The notes under the pieces are model-generated. The model worked only from the letters and a program-made list of their open reading frames with translations, was not told the origin of the DNA and searched no databases. Of a DNA stretch of 64,000 nucleotides, positions 50,980 to 60,517 are shown in pieces (positions within the stretch are counted from its first letter, which is position 1; each line of letters starts with the position of its first letter). Source of the DNA: CAXNKH01 sp049296795 (GTDB lineage Bacteria > Pseudomonadota > Gammaproteobacteria > Burkholderiales > Burkholderiaceae_C); the NCBI GenBank assembly GCA_049296795.1, contig JBAQTC010000054.1, positions 124,001-188,000 of the forward strand. Direction: 5' to 3'. The position numbers were made by a program, and so were the translations under genes.

Positions 50980-52545
50980 TCAAAAAATCTTAATGCGCAG
51001 GAAAACCTGAATCACAATGATTCCCAGCACAAAGCCCAGACCAACACAAACCAGGGCTTGCAGCAGCTTATTGGTCCGACGCTGCTCGATCAGCAAGTCT
51101 TCCAATTCACGTTTGAAATCCCGGGGGCGCTGCTGTAGATAATCATGCAGCAATCTCGGTAATTCGGGCAGTAACTTGGCGTAACGCGGCGCCTGCTCTT
51201 TGAGCTGTTCAAACAGTTTTTTGGGCCCTACTTGCTCGATCATCCATTTCTCAAGAAACGGTTTGGCCGTGCTCCAAAGATCAAGCTCTGGATCCAGTTG
51301 CCGTCCCAAACCTTCCACATTGAGCAAGGTTTTTTGCAATAGCACCAGCTGGGGTTGGATCTCTACGTCAAAACGGCGGGAAGTCTGAAACAAGCGCATC
51401 AGCACCATGCCCAATGAAATTTCCTTGAGGGGCCGGTCAAAATAAGGCTCGCAAGCGGTGCGAATAGCCCCCTCAAGCTCATCGACCCGGGTCTGTGCCG
51501 GCACCCAGCCCGATTCAATATGCAGTTCGGCGACCCGCTTGTAATCACGCCTGAAGAATGCCGTGAAATTTTGTGCCAGGTATTCCTTGTCAAACTCGGT
51601 CAACGTGCCAACAATCCCGAAATCCAGGGAAATATAGCGGCCAAAAGTAGCAGGCTCAACACTGACCTGAATATTGCCAGGGTGCATATCTGCATGAAAG
51701 AAACCGTCTCTGAACACCTGAGTGAAAAACAAAGTCACACCGTCACGCGCCAGCTTCGGGATATCCACACCGGCTTGTTGCAGACGCGTCACTTGTCCGA
51801 TAGGAATCCCGTTCATGCGCTCCATCACCAGCACTTCGGGCATGCAAAAATCCCAAAACATTTCAGGAATCAATACCAAGTCCAGACCGGCCATATTGCG
51901 GCGCAATTGCGCTGCGCTGGCCGCCTCGCGCACCAAATCGAGTTCATCGTGCAAGTACTTGTCAAATTCCGCCACCACCTCGCGCGGCTTGAGCCGCCGG
52001 CCATCGGCCGATAGCCCCTCGAGCCAGCGCGCCATCATTCGCATCAAGCGCAAATCTTTCTCGATAGCCGATAGCATTCCCGGGCGCAGCACTTTAACGG
52101 CGACCTCCCGCAATTGGCCATCACGCAGTTTAAGCGTTGCAAAATGGACCTGGGCAATTGATGCACTGGCTACCGGCTCACGCTCGAACGAGCTAAATAC
52201 CTCCCCCAGGGGCTTGCTAAAAGCCCGCTCGATGGTGGCGATGGCTATATCGGTATCAAATGCAGGAACACGGTCTTGCAACAACGCCAGTTCGTCAGCA
52301 ATGTCGGTTGGCAGCAAATCACGCCGGGTTGACAGCACCTGACCTAATTTGACGAAAATCGGTCCCAGATGTTGCAGTGCCTCGCGCAAGCGTTGTCCCC
52401 GGGGTGCACTCAGATCACGGCCGACTGACAACATGCGCGCCAGCGTTCTGATCCAGGGTTGCTTAAAGCTATTGAGAACCAACTCATCGAGACCAAAACG
52501 CAGCAGTGTCCAGACAATGATGGCTCCGCGAAACATCCGCCTCAT
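50980..52545 (-). CDS. ubiB: Ubiquinone biosynthesis kinase-like protein UbiB
   Basis: Atypical ABC1/ADCK-type ATPase needed for ubiquinone synthesis, thought to help extract lipid intermediates from the membrane. It has 521 residues. The KxGQ signature is at residues 66-69 (FVKLGQVLS), the alanine-rich nucleotide loop is VASASIAQVH, and FFHADMHPGN and LDFGIVG are the catalytic-loop equivalents. Two C-terminal transmembrane helices close the protein. ATG 52545 overlaps the ubiJ stop codon (ATGA). Confidence 0.95.
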   Translation of the reverse strand: MRRMFRGAIIVWTLLRFGLDELVLNSFKQPWIRTLARMLSVGRDLSAPRGQRLREALQHLGPIFVKLGQVLSTRRDLLPTDIADELALLQDRVPAFDTDIAIATIERAFSKPLGEVFSSFEREPVASASIAQVHFATLKLRDGQLREVAVKVLRPGMLSAIEKDLRLMRMMARWLEGLSADGRRLKPREVVAEFDKYLHDELDLVREAASAAQLRRNMAGLDLVLIPEMFWDFCMPEVLVMERMNGIPIGQVTRLQQAGVDIPKLARDGVTLFFTQVFRDGFFHADMHPGNIQVSVEPATFGRYISLDFGIVGTLTEFDKEYLAQNFTAFFRRDYKRVAELHIESGWVPAQTRVDELEGAIRTACEPYFDRPLKEISLGMVLMRLFQTSRRFDVEIQPQLVLLQKTLLNVEGLGRQLDPELDLWSTAKPFLEKWMIEQVGPKKLFEQLKEQAPRYAKLLPELPRLLHDYLQQRPRDFKRELEDLLIEQRRTNKLLQALVCVGLGFVLGIIVIQVFLRIKIF

Positions 52546-53090
52546 GGTTTGGTTCCGCCTGATCCGTCTGGCTTGGCCGAGCCCATGAATTGACGCAGGG
52601 CCGAGAAACCGCGCCGCGCTGCCTGGCACAAGGCGTGCGCTGGCACATCGCCCAACAGACCCGCCAGATCCTCTTCCAGATCCCAGCGCACATGATCAAT
52701 CAGCCAATTCACTTCGGCAGCAAGTTGCACATCGCCGGCAATCCGTACCGCGGGTTTTTCACCCCGCAACAGACCCTCAACCAAGGCGGCGGGAGATTCC
52801 TCGCTGACCTCCAAGCTCAGTTCAGGTTGTGCCTGAGTCTGTGCCCGGTCCAGCAAGCCAGCCGGGGTCGCCATTAATTTGAGGGTAAAGCTACGCCACT
52901 GAAACAACACCACGCGACCTTTTTGTCGGGCGAGCCGCTGCATGGCCTCGTTCTCCTGCATCAACACATGGTTGATGAGCAAGACGATGCGGCGCTGAAC
53001 CTCATCTACCGCCCAATCGGGCGGTTGGAAATGGGTATTTAATTTCTGGAGGGCCTGATCCAGAAATGGAAACGGGGACTGTGTTGCCAT
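52542..53090 (-). CDS. ubiJ: Ubiquinone biosynthesis accessory factor UbiJ
   Basis: A 182-residue protein with a lipid-binding SCP2-like domain (roughly residues 20-125; KPAVRIAGDVQLAAEVNWLI). UbiJ binds ubiquinone intermediates and scaffolds the Ubi complex with UbiK. It lies directly before ubiB with a four-base overlap, the expected partner arrangement. Confidence 0.88.
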   Translation of the reverse strand: MATQSPFPFLDQALQKLNTHFQPPDWAVDEVQRRIVLLINHVLMQENEAMQRLARQKGRVVLFQWRSFTLKLMATPAGLLDRAQTQAQPELSLEVSEESPAALVEGLLRGEKPAVRIAGDVQLAAEVNWLIDHVRWDLEEDLAGLLGDVPAHALCQAARRGFSALRQFMGSAKPDGSGGTKP

Positions 53091-53146
53091 AGTCCCCGAT
53101 TATTCCTGAATATTGCTCCCCGAGAAGGGGTGAGCCCATCAACTTA

Positions 53147-54118
53147 TTACAAGGCCTGTACTCCAGCGACCAACCAGCCCCGGCTACCGTCCTTGGGCTT
53201 GGTCATATTCCAGACTTCACGGAAAGCGGTGGGAGCTTCAGCCGGCTGCTCAGCTTGCAGGCCCGAGAACTCGATGCTGGCCATATAGCCGTGATCGAGC
53301 TCCTCGATACCAAGCAATTTCGCTTCCAACATTTCTACGCCGGTGGTTGAAGACGCAGCCGTTTCCGTTTGCGTCCCGCGTTCGACCAACTGGGACTGAA
53401 TTTCAGCCAGCATGTCATCGGTCATCATGGCGCGCAAGGTCGCGATGTCCGACTTATCCCACGCAGTTTGCATTGTGAGGTAATTGGATTTTGCTGCCTG
53501 CAAGAATCCATTCACATCGAAGTCGGCAGGAATGTTCCAACTCGCGCTTGAGGCCAGGCCCGAACCAATCATCGAACCCGAATTCGTCGCTGCGCTGCCA
53601 TCGAGGAACATGCCGTTGCGCTCAAAAGGTCGGGCCGAAGCATCATTGCCCACGTTAGCGGGACGGTAGCTCACAGGCTCGGGCAATGGTGCGCCACTAC
53701 CTGCACCCTGAAAGGCAAAAGGACTGGCGGTCTGGGTTTGTCCCGACTGACGTTTGCGCATAAACCAGCCAATGGCCACCATCGCCACCAGAACCACCAG
53801 GGCAATCATCATGAATTGACCCATGGCCTCACCCATACCCAGCGAATGCGCCAACCAAGCCAAGCCCAAACCGGCGGCCAAACCACCCAGCATGGCACCC
53901 CATGGTTTTTTCGGTGGCGTAGCCGGTGCAGCTGCCGGAGCAACAGCTGGCTTGGCCGCCGTGTTGCTCACCCCTTGCTGAGCCGGGGCCGCTTGCTGGG
54001 TCACATTATTCGATTGTTTACCCACTGATTTGCCACCGCCCAAGCGCTTGGCTGCCTCGGCATTCAAACCCGCCAATGCCAAACCCAAGGCCAGCATCAT
54101 GGTCCAAAAAAGTTTCAT
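53147..54118 (-). CDS. Tim44-like domain membrane protein
   Basis: A 323-residue protein: a signal or anchor segment (residues 1-22), a Gln/Ala/Pro-rich linker, a hydrophobic pair (about residues 70-110), then a Tim44-like domain (about residues 190-320, starting near WNIPADFDVNGFLQAAK). The bacterial role of Tim44-like proteins is not established. It is embedded between ubiE and ubiJ, which links it to ubiquinone synthesis or the membrane. Start at ATG 54118. Confidence 0.82.
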   Translation of the reverse strand: MKLFWTMMLALGLALAGLNAEAAKRLGGGKSVGKQSNNVTQQAAPAQQGVSNTAAKPAVAPAAAPATPPKKPWGAMLGGLAAGLGLAWLAHSLGMGEAMGQFMMIALVVLVAMVAIGWFMRKRQSGQTQTASPFAFQGAGSGAPLPEPVSYRPANVGNDASARPFERNGMFLDGSAATNSGSMIGSGLASSASWNIPADFDVNGFLQAAKSNYLTMQTAWDKSDIATLRAMMTDDMLAEIQSQLVERGTQTETAASSTTGVEMLEAKLLGIEELDHGYMASIEFSGLQAEQPAEAPTAFREVWNMTKPKDGSRGWLVAGVQAL

Positions 54119-54159
54119 AAAGTTCCCTAAATTAAGAATCAAACACGTCCAAAACAACA

Positions 54160-54891
54160 TCAACACTTGATGCCCATATGCAAAGCCACCACCCCGGCTG
54201 AGAGGTTATGGTAGTCCACATGGCCAAAACCTGCTTTCAGCATCATCGACTTGAGCTCCTCCTGAGAGGGATGCATCCGAATCGATTCAGCCAAATATTG
54301 GTAACTACTTTCGTCCTTGGCCACTAGTTTTCCCAATTGTGGCAGGATTTTGAAAGAATACCAGTCATAAACCTTTTCCAGAGGTGGGGCCACTTTGGAA
54401 AATTCCAATACCAACAGTTTGCCACCCGGCTTCAGAATTCGGTTCATTTCAGCCAGGGCCACGTCTTTATGCGTCATATTGCGTAGCCCAAAAGCAACAC
54501 TCACGACGTCAAACCAGTTGTTGGCAAAAGGGAGTTTTTCTGCATCGCACACCAAGGTGGGCAAAATTACCCCTGCGTCGAGCAAGCGGTCGCGGCCCGA
54601 ACGCAACATCGCCTCATTGATATCGGTATGGACCACCTGCCCGGTTGGACCCACTTTTTGGGCGAAGGCCAAGGACAGGTCCCCAGTTCCACCCGCAATA
54701 TCGAGCACCCGTTGCCCCTCACGAACCCCGGATACCCGGATCGTGAAAGCCTTCCAAACTCGATGCAAACCCAGTGACATCAAGTCATTCATCACATCGT
54801 AGTTCGACGCCACTGAATCAAACACGCCACGGACCCGGCTCGCCTTGTCTGCCTCGGCTACCGTTTCAAAACCAAAATGGGTGTTGTTCAT
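54160..54891 (-). CDS. ubiE: Ubiquinone/menaquinone C-methyltransferase UbiE
   Basis: SAM-dependent C-methylation in ubiquinone synthesis. It has 243 residues with SAM motif I VLDIAGGTGDLSLAFA (about residues 63-78), the family signatures YDVMNDLMSLGLHRVWK and FGLRNM, and a C-terminus ending LHMGIKC. It lies 15 bases downstream of the DUF971 gene. Confidence 0.96.
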   Translation of the reverse strand: MNNTHFGFETVAEADKASRVRGVFDSVASNYDVMNDLMSLGLHRVWKAFTIRVSGVREGQRVLDIAGGTGDLSLAFAQKVGPTGQVVHTDINEAMLRSGRDRLLDAGVILPTLVCDAEKLPFANNWFDVVSVAFGLRNMTHKDVALAEMNRILKPGGKLLVLEFSKVAPPLEKVYDWYSFKILPQLGKLVAKDESSYQYLAESIRMHPSQEELKSMMLKAGFGHVDYHNLSAGVVALHMGIKC

Positions 54892-54906
54892 GGCTGGAAC
54901 TTGTAC

Positions 54907-55320
54907 TTAATGACTTGCGCAAGCGCCGCTTGCCTTCGCCAACATCGGGGCGTCACGCTCCACCGCAGCAGCCTTCAACCGGCCGAAATAATCAGCCCAC
55001 AATTTATCCTGTTGGGAACCCAGAAAATAGAGGTAGTCCCAAGAGAAAATTCCACTATCGTGCCCGTCGGAAAAAGTAGGTTGGACCGCGTAATTTCCAA
55101 CCGGGGCCAAACCTGACAAATCGACCTCTCGTTTACCGGTCTGCAGAATTTCCTGGCCGGGGCCGTGGCCTTGAACTTCAGCCGAAGGCGAATACACCCG
55201 CATCAGCTCAAACGGAATCTTGAATTCAGAGCCGTCGGAAAACGAAATCTCCAGCACCTTGGAGGTGTTATGAACGGTCAAAGCCGTAGGCGTCGGTGCG
55301 CCAGATTGCAAGCCTGCCAT
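54907..55320 (-). CDS. DUF971 (gamma-butyrobetaine hydroxylase-like N-terminal domain) protein
   Basis: A 137-residue protein, beginning MAGLQSGAPTPTALTVHN, with the DUF971 core SKVLEISFSDGSEFKIP and SDGHDSGIFSWDYLY. The domain also occurs at the N-terminus of gamma-butyrobetaine hydroxylases and in iron-sulfur assembly contexts. The stand-alone role is unclear. ATG 55320 has GAGGA eight bases upstream. It is the first gene of the ubiquinone block. Confidence 0.87.
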   Translation of the reverse strand: MAGLQSGAPTPTALTVHNTSKVLEISFSDGSEFKIPFELMRVYSPSAEVQGHGPGQEILQTGKREVDLSGLAPVGNYAVQPTFSDGHDSGIFSWDYLYFLGSQQDKLWADYFGRLKAAAVERDAPMLAKASGACASH

Positions 55321-55392
55321 GAAAATTTTCCTCAAATAAACTCGTACACAAAACAGAGCCCACTCACAACGGCAGGCCTGCTCTTTCGAGTA

Positions 55393-58300
55393 TCAGACAA
55401 GAACCCGCTCGATGCCACCCTGATTGGCGGCGGCCACATACTGCTCAAGCCACTGCTCACCCAGAATTTGTTTTGCCATTTCGACCACGATGTAGTCGGC
55501 TTGCAGCAAGCCACTCTTCAAATCATCACCAAAACGGTTTAATCCATGCAGGCAGCTTGGACAGCTGGTGAGGATTTTGAGATTATCGTTCGGACCGACC
55601 GCGCCGGAAGAACGAAGCTCAGCTTCATTATTGAGGATTTCTTCTTCCTTTCGAAAGCGTACCTGGGTTGAGATATCGGGTCGGGTCATGCCCAAAGTAC
55701 CCGACTCACCGCAACAACGCTTGCTCTGTAGCACCTGCTCACCCAGCAGGGCTTTGACGGTTTTCATCGGATCTTGCTGCTTCAGTGGACTGTGACAGGG
55801 GTCATGGTAGAGATAAGAGCCACCCGTGAGCGCGACATTTTTTTCCAGCAGGTATTCGTGAATATCGATGATTCGACTGCCCGGGAATATTTTCTCGAAT
55901 TCATAACCCTGCAGCTGGTCATAACAGGTCCCGCAACTCACCACCACGGTCTTGATATCGAGGTAATTCAAGGTGTTGGCGACCCGGTGAAATAACACCC
56001 GGTTATCCGTGATCATTTTTTCGGCCTTGTCAAACTGGCCAGCGCCGCGCTGCGGATAACCGCAACACAAGTAACCTGGTGGCAACACTGTCTGGACCCC
56101 GACCTGCCACAACATTGCCTGGGTCGCCAGACCGACTTGACTGAACAAGCGCTCAGAGCCACAACCCGGAAAATAAAACACAGCCTCGGTCTCGGCCGTG
56201 GTGGTCACGGGATTGCGAATGATGGGAACGTAATCAGCGTCCTCGATGTCGAGCAAAGCACGCGCCGTCTTCTTGGGCAAACCACCGGGCATTTTTTTGT
56301 TAATAAAATGAATCACCTGCTCTTTTAACGCGGGCTTTCCCACGGTGGCGGGCGGCAGATTGGTTTGCTTGCGAGCCAGTTTTTGCAATAACTGGTTGGC
56401 CAAACGCTGGACCTTGAAACCGACATCAACCATGGCGGATCGCATCAATTTGATGGTTTCAGGGTTGTTCGAATTCAAAAAAAACATGGCCGCAGCTTGG
56501 CCTGGCCGGAATGTTTTTTGTCCCATTTTGCGCAAGAGGTTGCGCATGTTCATCGAGACGTCACCAAAATCAATCTTGACCGGACAAGGGCTCAAACACT
56601 TGTGGCAAACCGTGCAATGGTCGGCCACATCTTCAAATTCTTCCCAATGCTTGATGCTAATACCGCGTCGGGTTTGTTCTTCGTACAAAAAGGCTTCGAC
56701 CAGTAGCGAGGTGGCCAGGATTTTGTCCCGTGGGCTGTAAAGCAGGTTGGCGCGCGGAACGTGGGTGGCGCAAACCGGTTTGCACTTACCGCAACGCAAG
56801 CAGTCTTTCACGCTGTCAGCAATGGCGCCGATATCGGACTGCTGCATGATCAAGGATTCGTGCCCCATCAAGCCAAAACTCGGGGTATAGGCGCGACTCA
56901 GGTCTGCGGGGGTTGGCCCATTGCGCAACAGCTTGCCCCGGTTGAAATGTCCTTCTGGGTCAATGCGTTGCTTGTACTGAGCGAACGGGAGCAGCTCAGC
57001 GTCACTGAGAAACTCCAACTTGGTGATGCCAATGCCATGCTCACCCGAGATCACACCGTCCAACGAACGTGCCAGCCCCATGATGCGTTTGACCGCTTGA
57101 TGCGCAGTCTGCAGCATCTCGTAATCATCACTGTTGACCGGGATATTGGTGTGGACGTTGCCATCACCAGCGTGCATGTGCAAGGCAATCCAGACCCGCC
57201 CCTTGAGAACGCGCTGGTGAATCGCCATGGATTCAGCGAGGATGGCCGTGAAGGCTGAGCCGGCAAAAATGCTTTCCAACGGCGCCTTGATTTGCATTTT
57301 CCAGCTGGCGCGCAAGCTGTGGTCTTGCAAACCGATGAATTCTTCGTCAATCCGATTGAGCCAGTCCTTCCACTGTGTGCGAACTCCCGCCAACAGGTCC
57401 AAGGCTTGGCTCACCCGGTCTTCCAGCAACTCCGCCGAAGTAATGTCAGCGCCATCTTGGCCCAAGGGCAATTGACTCTGCCGGAAGAAATGCTCAAGTT
57501 CGCCGCACAGCATGAGCTTGTTTTTCAGGCTCAGCTCAATGTTGATGCGTTCGATTCCCTCGGTGTACTCGGCCATACGAGGCAATGGAATCACCACGTC
57601 TTCATTGATTTTGAAGGCGTTGGTGTGCTTGGAGATGGCCGCCGTGCGTTTGCGGTCCAGCCAGAATTTTTTACGTGCCTCCTCACTGATCGCGGTAAAA
57701 CCCTCTCCGCTGCGGGAGTTGGCGATACGAACCACCTCCGAACTGGCACGTGCCACAGCGTCAGCATCATCCCCGGCAATATCGCCGACCAGCACCATTT
57801 TCGGCAAGCCGCCACGCTTGGACTTGGTGGCATAACCCACCGCTTTCAGGTAGCGGTCATCGAGATGCTCCAGACCGGCCAGCACTACACCCGACCTTTT
57901 TTGCTCGGAAAACATGAAATCTTTGATCTCGACAATGCTGGGTACGGCCTGCCGCGCACTGCCGAAAAACTCTAGGCAAACAGTTCGGACATGGGTGGGC
58001 ATGCGGTGAACAATCCAACGCGCACTGGTGATCAAGCCGTCGCAGCCTTCTTTTTGAACCCCGGGCAGGCCGCTTAAAAACTTGTCGGTCACATCCTTGC
58101 CTAAACCTTCCTTGCGGAAAGTAGACCCGGCAATCGTCAGGCGCTCTGTGCGAACCAGGGTTTTGCCGTCGGGGCGCAAATAGCGCAACTCGAAACTTGC
58201 CGACTGGGCATCATGAATCTTGCCCAGATTGTGATCCTGGCGCGTGACCTCCAGCCAACCGGCATCGGGGGTGACCATGCGCCATGACACCAGGTTGTCC

Positions 58301-59250
58301 AGGGCAGTCCCCCACAGCACTGCTTTTTTACCGCCGGCATTCATGGCAATGTTGCCGCCAATGCAAGATGCCTCGGACGATGTGGGATCGACTGCGAAGA
58401 CAAAACCAGCGCGTTCGGCCGCTTCCATCACACGCTGAGTAACTACCCCGGCTTCGGTCCAGACAGTGGCGACCGGTTGCGCCAGACCCGGCAAGCTCAT
58501 CATCTCAACTTCACTCATCGCCTCGAGCTTTTCGGTGTTGATCACTGCACTTTTCCAGCTCAAGGGAACAGCGCCGCCGGTGTACCCGGTGCCGCCGCCA
58601 CGCGGAATAATGGTCAACCCCAAGTCAATACAAGCTTGGACCAGTCCGGCCATTTCAACCTCGGTATCCGGTGTCAACACAACGAAGGGGTACTCGATAC
58701 GCCAATCGGTGGCATCGGTCACATGGGAAACACGGCTCAGACCATCAAATTTAATGTTGTCCTTGGCGGTGAGTTTGCTCAGCAGCTTCTGGGTCTTGCG
58801 CCGTAAATCAGCGATTTGAACAAAAGAAACATCAAAGTCTTGCACTGCCTGTTCGGCAAACCGCATCAACTCACCCACCAGGGCATCACGCTCCGAATCG
58901 ATCTCTGGTGTTCGCCTTTTGCTAATTTCGCTCAATCGGTGCCCCAACGCATCCACCAAAAGACGACGGCGCTTGGGGTTGTCCAGTAAATCATCCTGCA
59001 AATAAGGATTGCGCTGCACCACCCAAATATCCCCTAACACTTCATACAGCATGCGGGCCGAACGCCCGGTCCGACGCTCATCACGCAAATGAGAGAGCAC
59101 ATCCCAAGCTCGCTGTCCAAGCAGTCGAATCACGATCTCTCGATCGGAAAACGAGGTGTAGTTGTAGGGAATTTCTCGAATGCGCTCATGCGGCTGCGTC
59201 TGGAGATTAAACGCAGGGTTCAAGTGATCAAGCGTGGTTGGGGCGTTCAT
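55393..59250 (-). CDS. Large FAD- and iron-sulfur-containing oxidoreductase with DUF3683 domain
   Basis: A 1285-residue protein predicted to oxidise a 2-hydroxyacid. In order: a DUF3683 N-terminal region (about 1-160); an FAD-binding PP-loop RGGGTGYTGG at 217-226; the FAD-oxidase C-terminal domain with HMHAGDGNVHTNI and GVISGEHGIGITK (about 690-745); two [4Fe-4S] clusters at Cys817/820/823/827 and Cys879/882/885/889; and two CCG heterodisulfide-reductase-like repeats (FPGC...CCGYPQRG about 1028-1069, and HDPCHSP...CCGESG about 1149-1184). It is a fusion of GlcD-like and GlcF-like modules. The substrate, perhaps D-lactate, is not established. It is divergent from ugpQ. Confidence 0.88.
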   Translation of the reverse strand: MNAPTTLDHLNPAFNLQTQPHERIREIPYNYTSFSDREIVIRLLGQRAWDVLSHLRDERRTGRSARMLYEVLGDIWVVQRNPYLQDDLLDNPKRRRLLVDALGHRLSEISKRRTPEIDSERDALVGELMRFAEQAVQDFDVSFVQIADLRRKTQKLLSKLTAKDNIKFDGLSRVSHVTDATDWRIEYPFVVLTPDTEVEMAGLVQACIDLGLTIIPRGGGTGYTGGAVPLSWKSAVINTEKLEAMSEVEMMSLPGLAQPVATVWTEAGVVTQRVMEAAERAGFVFAVDPTSSEASCIGGNIAMNAGGKKAVLWGTALDNLVSWRMVTPDAGWLEVTRQDHNLGKIHDAQSASFELRYLRPDGKTLVRTERLTIAGSTFRKEGLGKDVTDKFLSGLPGVQKEGCDGLITSARWIVHRMPTHVRTVCLEFFGSARQAVPSIVEIKDFMFSEQKRSGVVLAGLEHLDDRYLKAVGYATKSKRGGLPKMVLVGDIAGDDADAVARASSEVVRIANSRSGEGFTAISEEARKKFWLDRKRTAAISKHTNAFKINEDVVIPLPRMAEYTEGIERINIELSLKNKLMLCGELEHFFRQSQLPLGQDGADITSAELLEDRVSQALDLLAGVRTQWKDWLNRIDEEFIGLQDHSLRASWKMQIKAPLESIFAGSAFTAILAESMAIHQRVLKGRVWIALHMHAGDGNVHTNIPVNSDDYEMLQTAHQAVKRIMGLARSLDGVISGEHGIGITKLEFLSDAELLPFAQYKQRIDPEGHFNRGKLLRNGPTPADLSRAYTPSFGLMGHESLIMQQSDIGAIADSVKDCLRCGKCKPVCATHVPRANLLYSPRDKILATSLLVEAFLYEEQTRRGISIKHWEEFEDVADHCTVCHKCLSPCPVKIDFGDVSMNMRNLLRKMGQKTFRPGQAAAMFFLNSNNPETIKLMRSAMVDVGFKVQRLANQLLQKLARKQTNLPPATVGKPALKEQVIHFINKKMPGGLPKKTARALLDIEDADYVPIIRNPVTTTAETEAVFYFPGCGSERLFSQVGLATQAMLWQVGVQTVLPPGYLCCGYPQRGAGQFDKAEKMITDNRVLFHRVANTLNYLDIKTVVVSCGTCYDQLQGYEFEKIFPGSRIIDIHEYLLEKNVALTGGSYLYHDPCHSPLKQQDPMKTVKALLGEQVLQSKRCCGESGTLGMTRPDISTQVRFRKEEEILNNEAELRSSGAVGPNDNLKILTSCPSCLHGLNRFGDDLKSGLLQADYIVVEMAKQILGEQWLEQYVAAANQGGIERVLV

Positions 59251-59370
59251 CAGGATTCTGGGGTTCCAGCCAGAACAAGACTACTGGGCTGAGTCAAGAT
59301 GTTACCGTAGCCGCCCAGCCAAGGTTACCAATCTGACTTTGTCATATTTCTCCTGAGGATTTACCGGACA

Positions 59371-60147
59371 ATGGCTCCCATGATCGTCAGCTTTGAGAAT
59401 TGGCCCTATCCACGCTGGATTGCCCATCGAGGAGCGGGCAAACTGGCGCCCGAAAATACACTGGCAGCATTTCGACTTGGCGCAGCGTACGGCTACCGCA
59501 TGTTCGAATGCGATGTCAAACTTTCCGCCGATGGCGTCCCTTTTTTGCTGCACGACAACGGCCTGAATCGCAGCACCGATGCCCGCAGTCGCTGGGGCGA
59601 GGCGGACTGCCGTCTTGCCGCAGACCACCCCTGGGACAAACTGTCCCAACTCGATGCCGGCAGCTGGCACTCCCAGGCCTTTGTCGGAGAGCCCCTACCC
59701 AGCCTGTCGGACATCGCTGAGTTTTGCCTAGCCCATGAGCACTTTCTTAATCTTGAAATTAAACCCAGCCCTGGACTTGAGCACCACACCGGCGAGGTGG
59801 TGGCCCACCATTCGGCACGCCTGTGGCAAGGGGCTGCCGTGCCGCCGCTGCTCACCTCGTTTCAGCTTGAGTCGCTGCAGGGTGCGAGGAATGCCGCAAA
59901 GGAGCTGCCACGCGGTTTGCTGCTTGACAGCTTGTGGGCAGGCTGGCTGGAGGCGGCTCTGGGCCTGGGCTGCGTGGCTGTCGTCTGCCCTGTTTGGGAT
60001 TCGGTCAGCGTCAGGCAGGCACACCGAGCTGGTTTGCGCTGCCTGAGCTACACCATCAACGATCAAGAACAAGCCCAACGTCTGCTCGAGTTGGGCGTTG
60101 ACGCCATCATCACAGACCGGATTGATCTGTTTGAGCCTCAGGCCTAG
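59371..60147 (+). CDS. ugpQ: Glycerophosphodiester phosphodiesterase
   Basis: Hydrolyses glycerophosphodiesters to glycerol-3-phosphate and an alcohol in the cytoplasm. It has 258 residues. His19-Arg20 (WIAHRGAG), Glu46 and Asp48 (FECDVKLSADG) and His61 (LLHDN) are the catalytic and metal-binding residues. No signal peptide is present, matching cytoplasmic UgpQ. glpD, which would use the product, is in the same window but far away. The start may be ATG 59371 or 59380. Confidence 0.93.
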   Translation: MAPMIVSFENWPYPRWIAHRGAGKLAPENTLAAFRLGAAYGYRMFECDVKLSADGVPFLLHDNGLNRSTDARSRWGEADCRLAADHPWDKLSQLDAGSWHSQAFVGEPLPSLSDIAEFCLAHEHFLNLEIKPSPGLEHHTGEVVAHHSARLWQGAAVPPLLTSFQLESLQGARNAAKELPRGLLLDSLWAGWLEAALGLGCVAVVCPVWDSVSVRQAHRAGLRCLSYTINDQEQAQRLLELGVDAIITDRIDLFEPQA

Positions 60148-60154
60148 TTGACGA

Positions 60155-60433
60155 TCAGCGACGCCAACCGCCGGAAATCAGCCATTGGCAACTGGCGCCG
60201 GCTAAAACTAGCGCCCCATAGGATGCCATTTTTCCGTCTTCCCCCCAGCCCCACAGGCTGCTCACCAGTACCAGTGCACAAACCAAAAAATTAACGGCCA
60301 CTTGTGCCAGGTAAGTTCTAGGCTTGGGGTTGTTTGGCAACCACAATCGCCCTGGGATCGGTAACAGCAGTGCCATGACCAAGGCGGGTGATAAAAACCA
60401 CAACAAATGAATCAAACCGTCTAAAAAGCGCAT
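60155..60433 (-). CDS. Small hypothetical membrane protein
   Basis: A 92-residue protein with three hydrophobic stretches (about residues 7-27, 44-62 and 69-86), beginning MRFLDGLIHLLWFLSPALVM and ending in ISGGWRR. No family recognised. It converges on ugpQ and is divergent from hemA. The regular hydrophobic pattern supports a real gene. Confidence 0.65.
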   Translation of the reverse strand: MRFLDGLIHLLWFLSPALVMALLLPIPGRLWLPNNPKPRTYLAQVAVNFLVCALVLVSSLWGWGEDGKMASYGALVLAGASCQWLISGGWRR

Positions 60434-60504
60434 GCTGAGGGCTCAAATGGGGGCGCGATAACCAGGGCAATTCCGAAGATAAAACCTGGGGCAGCAGCAA
60501 ATTT

Positions 60505-60510
60505 TATAAT
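60505..60510 (+). promoter_or_regulatory. TATAAT box seven bases before the hemA ATG
   Basis: Perfect -10 consensus ending seven bases before the hemA start codon, so transcription would start at or next to the A of ATG. No good -35 hexamer is visible at 16-18 bases (the sequence there is AT-rich aaacct), and no TG extension precedes it. The rest of the 84-base gap shows no other element. Confidence 0.4.
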
Positions 60511-60517
60511 CACGGCC

